NCBI RefSeq assembly: GCF_947507565.1
Contig: NC_089189.1
Location: forward strand, 62,001-126,000
Source: Oscarella lobularis
Taxonomy: Eukaryota; Porifera; Homoscleromorpha; Homosclerophorida; Oscarellidae
Reading direction: 5' to 3'
DNA length: 64,000 nucleotides
A program made the translations under genes and the position numbers. The notes below the pieces were generated by a model that was not told the origin of the DNA, ran no database searches, and saw nothing but the letters and a program-made list of their open reading frames with translations. Position 1 is the first letter of the stretch; each line of letters opens with the position of its first letter. Below, one piece after another: positions 50,283-60,291 of the stretch.

Positions 50283-51127
50283 ACCGTGCAAGTGGAACTA
50301 GGCTTCCCATCGGAAGCGTCAGTTTCCACAGAACAAATACCATGCATGCATCGAAATGCGAACTTGCGTAACGGATGTTTCACCGCTTCCGCCGCAAGCG
50401 TTGCTTGCTAAGCAAACGTGACCACATGCACGTACATGTATAGGAACCGCGCTATGAGATCACAATAGAGAAAAAAAAAAGACTCGATGAATAATAACTG
50501 GACATCCTGCATTAGAATAAAAATAAGCAAACCGAACTCTCTCTCTCTATATATATAATTTGACCGCGCCTTTCGCCGGGTTACGAATACAAAAAGAGGA
50601 ACTAAGACTACGTGCTTCGGATGCATCGAAAGCTTTAGGAATTAATTTTACAATGACTTCCTACCCGGGGGAATGGGAACACGAATAAAAAAAATAATGA
50701 CGAAATCGCCCACCCGTCGCGCGGCATGAGGCCTCAGTCTCAGTTACCGTTTACTTCGTTTCGTTTGCTTACATGGATACGACTTCTGTGCCTATTTTTA
50801 GCTAGGAGCGCTTGTATAAACTTCCTGGTCGAGTTTATTCTACCGCAAAAGCGCCGCACTACACGCGTGACGTAGCGCGCGCCGTACCTACCAGAGGGGG
50901 GGGGACCCCACGCGTTACTAATAGCCAGACAGATCGATCATTCCTAAAGAATGCATCCTACTCATCGTTTTAATCCCCTAAATCGCGACCACCATCCTTG
51001 ACAACCTGACGTCATCCGGTCTCGGAAGTTTCCAAGGCCGGAAACTGCGTGGTCAAAAACGCTATTTTTAGCTAAGAAAACTCGCTCATCAAGAGCCAAC
51101 TAGACATTCCATAGCGAACCCTCGACA
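50283..51127. other. Spacer upstream of gene B and receptor C
   Basis: No gene is seen. The last 120 bp before 51128 match the flank just before 52999 (AAACTCG...TCAAGAGCCA...AGCGAACCCTC), and CTGACGTCATCCGGT at 51005 matches 52641. So the promoter region belongs to the duplicated unit of receptors C and D. Confidence 0.5.
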
Positions 51128-51931
51128 ATGACCTTCGTTTCTCTCATATTGGCTATAGGTAAATGACTCTCTATACGTGCGATATACGTATCCTATATGT
51201 TGTACTATAGGTTCTCTTCTCCTCACTATCCCTGGCGTGCAACCTTACGGTACATATAAACACGCGTCTACCGGTGTACTATCATAAGAAAACAATCTTT
51301 CTCATACATAGATTGTTACTGTAAGAGTACTGTTGGCGAAAAAGAAATCCGTGTCAGCAACGAACCCATTGAAATTACGCGAGGAGACGTCATCGACGTC
51401 ACATGTCATAGACCGCGACTCGACGGCGATGGGCTTAGATGGGAAAGCGAAGTAACGTCGTGCAGGCAAAACAACAACAACGAAACTTGCTGGACCTACG
51501 TATCAAAACTCACTCGCATATTGACAATTAAGAGCGCTACAATCGACGAAACTAAGCGTCAATTCGCTTGCCGTCTCGAGGACATTATGTTCCCTACGAC
51601 TTGTTGCACAGTTAACATCGTCATTCAGACTAATACTAATAACGAGGAAACGACGATGATGACGACAGCTACGACTAACAATAGTCCTACATCCTCTACC
51701 TCTACAAATGTGGCTAACTCTACTTCTACTCTTCCCTATTCGAATTTCACTCTATTTCAAAACGTGTCGACGTCTGGGTGTGAGTGTGAGGGTTTTTGTT
51801 GGGTCTCTGTCACTATTTCTGCTACGGTGTGCGCCATTGGGGCGCTGCTTATTGCTCTTATAGTGGTGTTCAAACGGAAGCGGGATTACACGTCGAAAAC
51901 GTGTTCGAAAATGGCATTATCGAATGAGTGA
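51128..51931 (+). CDS. Kinase-less Ig-like transmembrane receptor (C)
   Basis: Two tiny exons give a signal peptide (MTFVSLILAIGSLLLTIPGV). The main exon begins DCYCKSTVGEKEIRVSNEPI and has Ig-like features: [47 protein letters not shown] Ser/Thr/Asn-rich stalk (TTNNSPTSSTSTNVANSTST) precedes a transmembrane helix (ATVCAIGALLIALIVVF). The cytoplasmic tail is only about 20 residues (KRKRDYTSKTCSKMALSNE), ending at TGA 51929. The sister gene at 52999 continues with a tyrosine kinase after the same point. No kinase exon was found downstream. It looks like a natural decoy or a dominant-negative partner. Confidence 0.85.
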
Positions 51932-52998
51932 AACGACAATTAGACTTCCGTCTTTAGAGATAGTACACTACAACGATTTTTTTGACTTTTTTTCGTACAT
52001 TTTAGCTAACATTGAACTAGTCGTCCTAAAAGGGGCCCCCTCGTGCACGTTTTACCTCGTATCGCGACTTTGAGGCTCTGGTTGAATGTTTCAGAGCACT
52101 ATCTCCATTCTAGAAGACAAAGAACGGGTCGATATGCAGTCTAAATGAGAGTCTTTGTTCGACATACAATGTGAGGTGATTTTCAGCTCCGAATTACCGC
52201 TATCAGGCCAGAATTTAAATTCTTGTTGATGCTGCAGCGCGAACGAGTTCCTTTTCGATGTAAAAACAGTCGTAATCCGCAGGGAATAACGCCCACAGCA
52301 GCTAAACATACATCATCCGGGTTTGGAGTCACAAGCCCACAACCACAAGGCGTAACCAAAAATCAATCATATTAATTAACTTCGTACCGCTCTACCAGTT
52401 CTTAGAAATAGAACCCTTTTCTTCTCCTTCTAGCTCTTCTTTCGCACTGGTCGATTCTTCGATGAATGACTGGGGGGTCATAGGTACATGGTTACTATCG
52501 CAAAAGACAGACAGATCGCAGGTTTGCATATGAAGTATGCAATGCTACTTTTAGCGTGCCCCTTGTACGTCTGAGATGCATACTTTCAATGCAAAATGCA
52601 TAGTCGAGATTCGGGGGGAAACGATGAGATATGCCCAAACCCTGACGTCATCCGGTCAGTTCTATTTCAACTGCAGTCGGAAAACGAGCAAAATCAGGCA
52701 AGAAACCGTCTTTTCCCCACACGCGACGGCTCTCAATAAGCAGCATTGAGAGACTCGTTTCGTGTGCATCAATAAAAGCTCTCCATCTGGCGCAGGATGT
52801 GCACGAATATGCATAAACGTCTGAAGCCAGACGCGTACGAGAGAAAGCTCCCAAAGGTCCCGAACCGGAGCGGAAGTGCGTACAACCAGCATATAGCGGA
52901 AACTACGTGTTTGAACACAACACTATTAGGTGGGGAAAACTCGCGCGTCAAGAGCCAGTCACACATTCGATAGCGAACCCTCAACAAGGAAAAAAACG
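51932..52998. other. Spacer with a relic ectodomain exon
   Basis: About 52091-52340 (minus strand) encodes RNSFALQHQQEFKFWPDSGN-like sequence and resembles 56985-57240 closely in DNA, including the AACCCGGATG upstream word. No start, stop or partner exons could be joined. The rest holds the promoter of receptor D. No other gene is seen. Confidence 0.5.
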
Positions 52999-55059
52999 AT
53001 GAACTTCTCCTCTCTCGTATTGGCCATAGGTAAATAAATAGTCTAGCCTGACTATACGTGCGGTACAATTCCTATGTCGTCTATAGGTTATCTTCTTCTC
53101 TCAATCGGCTCTAGCCCCGTACGAACTTTCGGTAAACTCGCCTCTACAAAACAAAAGCCTTCTAACAACTAATCTTATCTCTCCCATAGATTGTCACTGC
53201 AAGCGCATCGTTGGAGGAAAGGAAATCCGTATCAGCAACGAGCCCATTCGCATCACGAAAGGAGACATCATCGACGTCCTTTGTTATAGACCTCGACTCG
53301 ACGGTGACGGGCTTACTTGGGAAAGCGGAGTAACGCGGTGCAAAGAAAACAACAACGAAACTTGCTGGACCTACGTATCAAAACTCGCTAGCATATTGAC
53401 AATCAAGAGCGCTACGATCGACGCGTCTGAGCCTCAATTCGCTTGCCGTCTCGAGGACGTTATATACCCTGAAACTTGCTGCACAGTCAACGTCCAGATT
53501 AGTAATACGACAACTAATAATAGCCCAACTACAACTATAACGATGTCACCAACGACGACTCCACAACGAGAGAGGCCGAATTCTACGACTACCTATAGTC
53601 CTACAGGCGCCTCTACGACTCATCCCTATATAAATGTCACTACTTCGTTTCTAAACATATCGTCTGGGACTTTTACTTCTCCTCGAACTGCGACTATTTC
53701 TGCTACGGTGTGCGTCACTGCAGCGCTACTTATCGGTGTTGGAGTCGCAGTTATGTTGAAACGGATGCGACTTTCCGACGATGACGTTACGTCGAACGAT
53801 AGCACGGACAATTTAACCTATCTTCTCGACATCAAGGAGCAGCAAATTTGGAATGGAGACAAAGTCATTCCAATTGGCTGTCTCTCAGTCGGAAAATCGC
53901 TAGGTAAAGGTCCCATAGAAAAAAAAAGAAACGCTTTCTATTGCTATCTGGTGCAGGGGAAGGGCAATTCGGTACGGTGGCTGAGGGAACCTTACGAAGT
54001 ATGACTAAACAAGGAGAAGTCTATGATAGACGAATCGCAATAAAAATGCTCAGAGGTAAACGCACCAAACTCAAAGTCTATAGAATTTAATTCCTGTCTA
54101 TAGATCGAGAGGGAGTAAACACGGAAGAACTTCGAAAGGAAGCCGAATTCATCGTAAATCTCGGTCAGAACCCCAACGTCATTCTAGTCTACGGTTATTG
54201 CATAGAGGAAAAATGTAAGAAAATTTTAAGGAGCACGACTATAAACTAAGAGATTCATGCAGGTGTGAGTAAAATCGTAATGGAATACGCCGAACTTGGC
54301 GACCTCCACCGCTTTCTACGCAAATCGAGAAGCGTCGGAATCGACGACAACAAACAATTCGCTTTCGCACAGCAAATCGCCGAAGGAATGAAATTCGTCG
54401 TCTCCAAAGGAGTAAGGACAATTAACCATGCAGGAAAGGGGTCACTATCTCTCTCTCCCTCTAGTGCGTTCATCGCGATTTGGCCGCGAGAAACGTTCTC
54501 GTCTGCGCGGGACAACGATTAAAGATATCTGACTTTGGACTAGCTAAGGATCTCCAGTCAGCTGCCTACTACCGAAAAACGACGCGTGTACGTCATACAC
54601 GGATACGAGTCGCCTCCAAAATCAATATTTATTTTATTGATAGGGTGGGGTGATTCCGTTTCGGTGGTGTGCGCCGGAAGTGCTTCTATATCGAACGTAT
54701 AGCGAATATAGTGACGTGTGAGTGCCAAATTTACATAGGGGAGCTAGTTTGAGTCTTTTTTTCTAGCTGGTCCTATGGAATCGTTCTATGGGAAATAGCC
54801 ACTCTAGGCGGAACTCCCTATCCGGGTATACCCGTCGAAAAGTTATTTGAATTGCTGACCGGAAAATCGGACTATCGAATGAGCAAACCGAGAAATTGCT
54901 CTCAAAAATTGTAAGCACAGTTAAAACGAGTTGAGAAAAAATTATCTAATTTTTTGACGTAGATATGACGTCATGGTTCGCTGTTGGAATACGGTTCCCG
55001 ATACAAGGCCAACATTTTCTCAAATAACTTCCGAGTATATGCAAATTTATGACGTATAA
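52999..55059 (+). CDS. Receptor tyrosine kinase with a single Ig-like ectodomain (D)
   Basis: Signal peptide from two small exons ([20 protein letters not shown]). The ectodomain [20 protein letters not shown] is about 75 percent identical to receptor C. It is followed by a T/S/N-rich stalk, a transmembrane helix ([19 protein letters not shown]) and a juxtamembrane segment. The kinase starts [15 protein letters not shown] and has [87 protein letters not shown] and [15 protein letters not shown], ending YMQIYDV at TAA 55057. All catalytic residues are present. The tail has two tyrosines. The kinase is closely related to receptor A while the ectodomains differ, a pattern of shared signalling with diversified recognition. 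Confidence 0.9.
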
Positions 55060-55177
55060 ACGTACTCTCTCGACATTTTTTTGCGTGGATACACATGCAT
55101 GCAACGAAAGGAAAAATTCTATGATTTGCTACGCCTTAAAACTATAAATGCAACCGTTTCCCAATGATAAATTCGCG

Positions 55178-55936
55178 TCAACGTGCGGAGCACTCAGTCC
55201 TGTTGGTTCGATGCATAGAACACTTTCTCCAACCCAAATACAAATTCTCGCTATACTGCATCTGAAAGTGAAGATACTTCTCCATACTAGTAGTAGCATT
55301 CTTCGGTTTGAGACAAAAATCTTTGACATTTTTACCGCAACTGTCAACGCGAAGTCCCGCCTCAGCGGAACTATTCATCGACACAATAAAATGATTGCCG
55401 TTGATGCGAGTAGCGCAGAAAAATTTGTAAGGGTAGTATCCCTTGCTACACGGCGACACAACTCTAAACGTGGTAGTTCCATTCTAAAATAATCGACCTG
55501 TCAACGCATGTTGCATGGGAGGGGAGAGGGCTATACTACAACCTCTTCATCGATAATTAATTTTCCGTTTATGTCCACGCCTAAACGCTGTTCCTTGCCC
55601 CGGTTTGAAAGCGTGTGCCAGGTGACAGTTTTACCGTCATTATCATTGTCGAAGGGCTTTGTTAGGAAGATGTCTGTAGTACGGTTTCGCCGGCGTGAAG
55701 GCCCAAATGAAAATGGGCGAAAGTTAGATTTGATAAAGGCCAAAGCCAAGTTCTCGTCTGCTGACGTCGACGAATTTTTTCGCGGACAGCAGAGCTGAAA
55801 ACTTTGATTAGAACGGGAGTTTAGAGCGGGGAGGAATCGTTTAGAATACCATATTGAACATAGACTTATTGAGTAGCGCACGAGTCAAAGAACATGTATA
55901 GGCAATAAGGAGAAAAGTGAAGAGAAACTTGATCAT
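55178..55936 (-). CDS. Secreted protein with a beta-trefoil/FGF-like appearance (E)
   Basis: The start at 55934-55936 gives a signal peptide (MIKFLFTFLLIAYTCSLTRA). The second exon starts LCCPRKNSSTSADENLALAF and later has WHTLSNRGKEQRLGVDINGK. The third exon starts NGTTTFRVVSPCSKGYYPYK, then NGNHFIVSMNSSAEAGLRVD and YLHFQMQYSENLYLGWRK, ending CSAR with TGA at 55178. The alternation of short hydrophobic strands with NG/DG turns and the spacing of LGVD-x-NGK, FIVSMN and LYLGW recall beta-trefoil cytokines such as FGF, but no diagnostic motif is exact. There are several N-glycosylation sites. It lies tail-to-tail with receptor kinase D, 118 bp apart, and has its own TATA box. A ligand role is inference. 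Confidence 0.65.
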
Positions 55937-55990
55937 TTCGAAGGAAAGCTCGCGATCGATTGTGCTCAGTTCAGTCGTTTCGCTCTGCAT

Positions 55991-55997
55991 TTTATAG
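55991..55997 (-). promoter_or_regulatory. TATA box of gene E
   Basis: CTATAAA on the minus strand lies about 55-60 bp upstream of the start codon at 55936. Confidence 0.5.
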
Positions 55998-57331
55998 ACC
56001 GAATGATTCATCCAAAGCGTTTAGCTGGGGTGGGAAACCGCGACGCGACCCGGGTGAGCGCGTGGGCAAGCGCGTCTCGATTTGGCCCGCTCCCCTACTA
56101 CGCTTCCCACTCCGACTTCGCCACTATTAATTAATTTATCCTCTGATTTTTTCGATTACACGTACAAATTCATTTGTTTTTTTTCACGTGTTGTTTGCTT
56201 GAAAACGGAGATGGCCCAAGAAACGTTACTACAGTCTCGTATCTTGTTATTGTAAATCGCTTAATTGTCGTTTAGCTTATTATGCGGATATTAAGGAAGA
56301 AGGTGAGATCATCGGTACGAAGAAACGAAACCGACCTCGTTCCGAATTTCGGAAAATGTGTTCAGGAAAGTCGACGTGGGAGCGAGGTCACATAGCTCGT
56401 TTCCTAGTTCTAATAATTCTAATTATTCGTACTACGGACTATACACACGCTCCACGTACGTAATTATTAGACTTTCGAAAAGGAAGAACGCCTACATTAA
56501 TTGAAGTAGTGTTTCTCTACCTACGGGAGTTTTAGTCAATAGAGGTCTAAAGTGTAACAGGAAGACTGCTCTAAATTAGGATCAAATTAGAACCAACGTG
56601 CGTCCGGTTTACGTCTAAAAGTGCGTGACTGCATCGATTCACCACACGTTGTAAGGTCAAGCGCCTACGTACGTTATCTTCCGACTTTGAAGGAGACACA
56701 ACTTAAGTGGGCGATTTTAGCTTGGATGAGATCGTGGAGGTCTCGTGTGGAGGTAAAGGGGTGGGTATCGAGAACATTGAGATCACTGGATCTGCGGCTA
56801 ATTGAACTATATCCGTGTCTACTCTAGACTGCTGGGGGCATTGTCTACAACTTCTCTGCTGGAAAGGTACCCTTATGTCTAAGTTTTCTACTAGTTTGAG
56901 CTCGCGGATAAGGCTTTGCCCCCCTTATATATAAATAAGGGTGAGCTCGATGTCGAAAGTGCGTTTTTTACCTGCATCGACGTGTTCTTTGCTTCTTAGA
57001 GTCGAGAGGACGCTTTAGGACGCTCGCTTCGAAGTCTTGAAGTCGCGAAACAAGTCTAAACGAGAATCTTTGTTCGAAAGAGAGCGATTTTCGGCTCCAA
57101 ATCACCGCTATTAGAGCCGAATTTGCATTCTCGCTTATTCTCAAACGCAAACGAGTTCATTTCGAATGCAGAAACGATCGAAATTCGTCAAGAAAGCGCC
57201 AAACGTTCCTCACTACAAGTCCGACATCCGGGTTTTAAGACACATGTCCAATCAAAAATGCAAGTAACAAAACGATGACTAGAAAACCATCACAAACACC
57301 CTGAGACGTGTAAAACAAAAGTCAACTACTA
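55998..57331. other. Spacer with a frameshifted ectodomain relic
   Basis: About 56985-57240 (minus strand) is homologous to 52091-52340. Compared with that copy it has lost one base in the TCGAAAAGGAACTCG word (here TCGAAATGAACTCG), breaking the frame, so it is a decayed exon. A palindromic CCCTTATATATAAATAAGGG lies at about 56922-56941. No intact gene is seen in the remaining sequence. Confidence 0.55.
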
Positions 57332-58286
57332 CTAGTCCCACACGGCCTTAAAAAAGCACGAAGGCAAACCGGAAACGTCACCATCGCATCGAAACGCTTT
57401 CTTCGACCTTCTCCTCTCTCGACTAAGATGAAGTTCAAGGCCATCTTCATTCTCTGAAACTTTCCAGCACGATTCAACCGGACATTTCACGTTCGTACAT
57501 TGGGCAACTGGACGCGGATGATTTTTTCGTCCAAACGTCCAAATAAGAGAGGAAACGTTTCCAAAGCACGTGACTATCTTCTTACGTTCGCATTGGCTAT
57601 CGATATCATTCACAAGATGATCGCTCAAGTTGCAACTCGATCCACCAAGCGTATCTAAACGAAAATAATGTTACGTATAAATAGTGAATGACGTCAATAC
57701 CCGGAAGCTGGGGTTTCATTTCTTCAACGGGCGTGGGAGTTGGCAATCCTAGCAGTGGACACATTAGAATAAATCAATGCATAAATTAGTTAATTACGTG
57801 GGGATGTGACATGAACTTTTGTAGTGAGAGTGAACTCTGTATCCGACATGGGTTCAGTTCCGCAAAGAAACGTCGCTTCCCCGACTTCCTTCAACTGCGT
57901 CACATTGACAAAGAGACGCACGGAGAGACGAGACACGTATCTCCAACAGGCAAAATCGACGTCACCGTTCGTAGAACAATAGGGAAGCTGATCGCTCGTT
58001 CCGCGGCGACCCAACACTCTCCAACGCGCCAAATTCATTATCGAACGATCATGGCAGCATCGAAGTTCAGCGACGTCCGTCTCAGAGTCAAGCGTCACGT
58101 CGTACGAACGCAAGCGATGCGTGTAACCGTAGCAGGTGGAACGCTTACCTCCTTAGGAAAAAATCGAATTTTTTTAAAAAGAACCAGAGTCTGTACGATT
58201 AGTTAATTCCTCGCACTTTGAGACAAAGTCGAAGAGACGACGAAAGGAAGAAGAAGGAGGAGGATCAATGGAGCGTGAAGAAGCAT
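57332..58286 (-). CDS. Secreted protein with two Ig-like domains (F)
   Basis: The start at 58284-58286 gives a signal peptide (MLLHAPLILLLLLPFVVSST). The first domain begins TCYGYTHRLRSYDVTL and continues AELRCCHDRS, LARWRVLG, SRLSVRLFVNVTQL and EATFLCGTEPMSDTEF. A small exon gives the linker LPTPTPVEEMKPQLPG. The second domain has KIVTCFGNVSSLIWTFG, LELHLSR, KAFRCDG and ends FFKAVWD at 57332. Organisation and motifs match genes B and G. Phase-consistent donors and acceptors were found for all joins. No transmembrane helix, so it should be secreted. The sequence is quite different from B and G outside the framework residues, suggesting fast divergence. Confidence 0.78.
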
Positions 58287-58330
58287 TCCGAGTCTTGGAC
58301 GACTTTGTGTCGTTTGCAGACTGAGAACGG

Positions 58331-58339
58331 GTCTTATAT
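58331..58339 (-). promoter_or_regulatory. TATA box of gene F
   Basis: TATATAAGA on the minus strand lies 45-53 bp upstream of the start codon at 58286. Confidence 0.55.
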
Positions 58340-59003
58340 ACTAAACAGAGCGGAAATGCGATTGTCGGAGCGGAAATGCGAAAGAATGACTTCGCAAAAG
58401 TTTGATCTCAAACTTTGCGTCGTCAAGGGTGACGAAATGATCGAATTGCGCGCAACGTCTAAATCTCATCTCCCAAGTCACGAGAACATTTACGTAGTCG
58501 ATGACATAGAGTCCACGTCATTGGGGGCGTCATGATGATGGAATAGCGGTCAAGTGTCAAGCGTCAACTGACCTCAACAAGTGCAAGACTCCTACGCTAA
58601 GACGTCTAATTGATCTAATTAAAAAAAACTAACTCGCTATAGAGTATCTAATTAGATACATTGCAAGGGGCCCAGCCTTCAACTCGGCGGTTCTGCTCTT
58701 CGCGAAGGGGGTAGAGTCTAGTCTACTACGCTCTATACACTGGATCGAGGGCTCTCTTTACGTCTAAAGACTTACGGGAGCCTTCTTGGACGAAATCAGC
58801 TACTTCGCCGCCCAATTGTCGAGCCGATCGAGGAAAAGATTCATCAGAAATTCGAAGAGGACGTGCCACACAGCGCGTGAACTCAGAGTGCGGCGGAATG
58901 ACGAAGACTTTTCCAGCACATGCGCATTTACTAACAGATATCGAGACAATTGTATTGGCAAATTACGTAAGAGTTTTCAATTCGGCTTTCGCTTCTGCAC
59001 CGA
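58340..59003. other. Spacer between genes F and G
   Basis: No gene is supported. The plus-strand frame at 58218-58535 is antisense and upstream sequence of gene F without family resemblance. I see no repeats of note. Confidence 0.4.
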
Positions 59004-59981
59004 CTAGTTTTTTGCTTTAGGAGGCTTGCTTGCGAAATGACACTTCTTCGATTCGTCGTCTTTGCATTTGAACTTTCGCAAACTAATAGAAGGCCCAAAA
59101 AGCAGCGTCACGCCTTTTTTACCTTTCGTCTGGCAAACGTCAACACGTTCGTCATTGCAGTCGGGAACTCGACTAGGAGACGTCCTTCGATCACGAACTT
59201 CCCAAAAGAGATTAGTAGAATTGCCGCGACAGCGAACACGTGTAGAGTCCTCTTCATCAACATTATTTGAACGTCGCAGCACACGACACGTGTCATTAGT
59301 ATCTATGCAAAAGACTATAGAAAACGAAACAAAATTCATAAACTAAAAGAAGTACTGGAAATCCACGAGAATGAACTCCTCTCTGGTTCATTAGTAGTGG
59401 GTCTAACAGTAGGCTCATCTGTAATCGGTTCTGTATAGCCATTGAATCAGAGAACATCCATGTTTTGCTAAAAAAAACGCACCTTCCGTTTTCACTCGAA
59501 TTTCGGTAGTGACACTAAAATCGTCGTTCCACAGTGGTTCTCTACCGCAAAGACAGACGGCACTTCCGCCTCGATTCCTCACTTCCGTCGCATTCACGTA
59601 AATTTTAACGAGCAACCGCGAAAAATATTTCCAACAAACGAAATAAGGCGCCTCGCTATCGCAAATCGAAGGCTGAAACGTTTTCCCACCGATAGTGACT
59701 CTCCATCGTGCGACGTGCATGGCATCAGACAAAAAACAGCAACTAAACTCGCTAATCTCATCGTCGCCGCCGATAATGACGTCGTAGGAAGAATCACGAT
59801 GAGTGTAGCCATAGCATATATTAGATTCACGTCGCACGCGATCGTCTAGGAGGATAAACAACTCGATGGGGGTCCTGGCCGGCCGGGAGCAGTACTAACC
59901 CGTCGCAAAAGCCGGTTTCCCTTGAAGAAAAGCCGGAGAGACGACAAGAACGAAGACGGAGAGCAAAGAAAGGTACCACAT
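59004..59981 (-). CDS. Secreted protein with two Ig-like domains (G)
   Basis: The start at 59979-59981 gives a signal peptide (MWYLSLLSVFVLVVSPAF). The first domain begins NICYGYTHRDSSYDVIIG and continues EFSCCFLSDA, HVARWRVTI, FVCWKYFSRLLVKIYVNATE and CLCGREPLWNDDFSVTTE. A linker exon (PITDEPTVRPTTNEPERSSF) follows, then a second Ig-like domain (RVRCRGNSTNLFWEVRD, GVTLLFG, KFKCKDD) ending KPPKAKN at 59004. It is closest to gene B in the first domain (PLWNDDF shared) and to neither in the second. The last splice join (ATTTCCA|GTACTT to ATACTAATG) is the least certain. Secretion is expected; a role as soluble partner of the receptors is inference. Confidence 0.75.
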
Positions 59982-60031
59982 GTCTGTTCCACTGGAGAAA
60001 CTGAATGCTCTGGGAAAGGCTTTGGACTTAT

Positions 60032-60039
60032 TTATATAA
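60032..60039 (-). promoter_or_regulatory. TATA box of gene G
   Basis: TATATAAA on the minus strand lies 51-58 bp upstream of the start codon at 59981. Confidence 0.6.
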
Positions 60040-60291
60040 GCCACTGGCGTGGCGTCGCGGAAATGCAACCGTAACTACTAGTAGCAACGCCCTTCACTAC
60101 ACTTCTCAGTCTGTTTGTTGTCTGCGTTCCTCCGCTTCCGCAAAGCGACAAGAAGCGACTGGTAGAAACTATTCGTCATCCGAGGGAGGACAATGACGCA
60201 CTATACTATATCGGTCTAAGGGCGCGATCTACCCGAAGGTCTGGATCCGGAACTTTACTTCAATCATACAAAAAAAAACCTACGTCATATC

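Noticed and set aside
55998-57331. Plus-strand open frame at 56621-56827 as a gene
   Set aside because: Short, no start context, no family resemblance, and close to a decayed exon.
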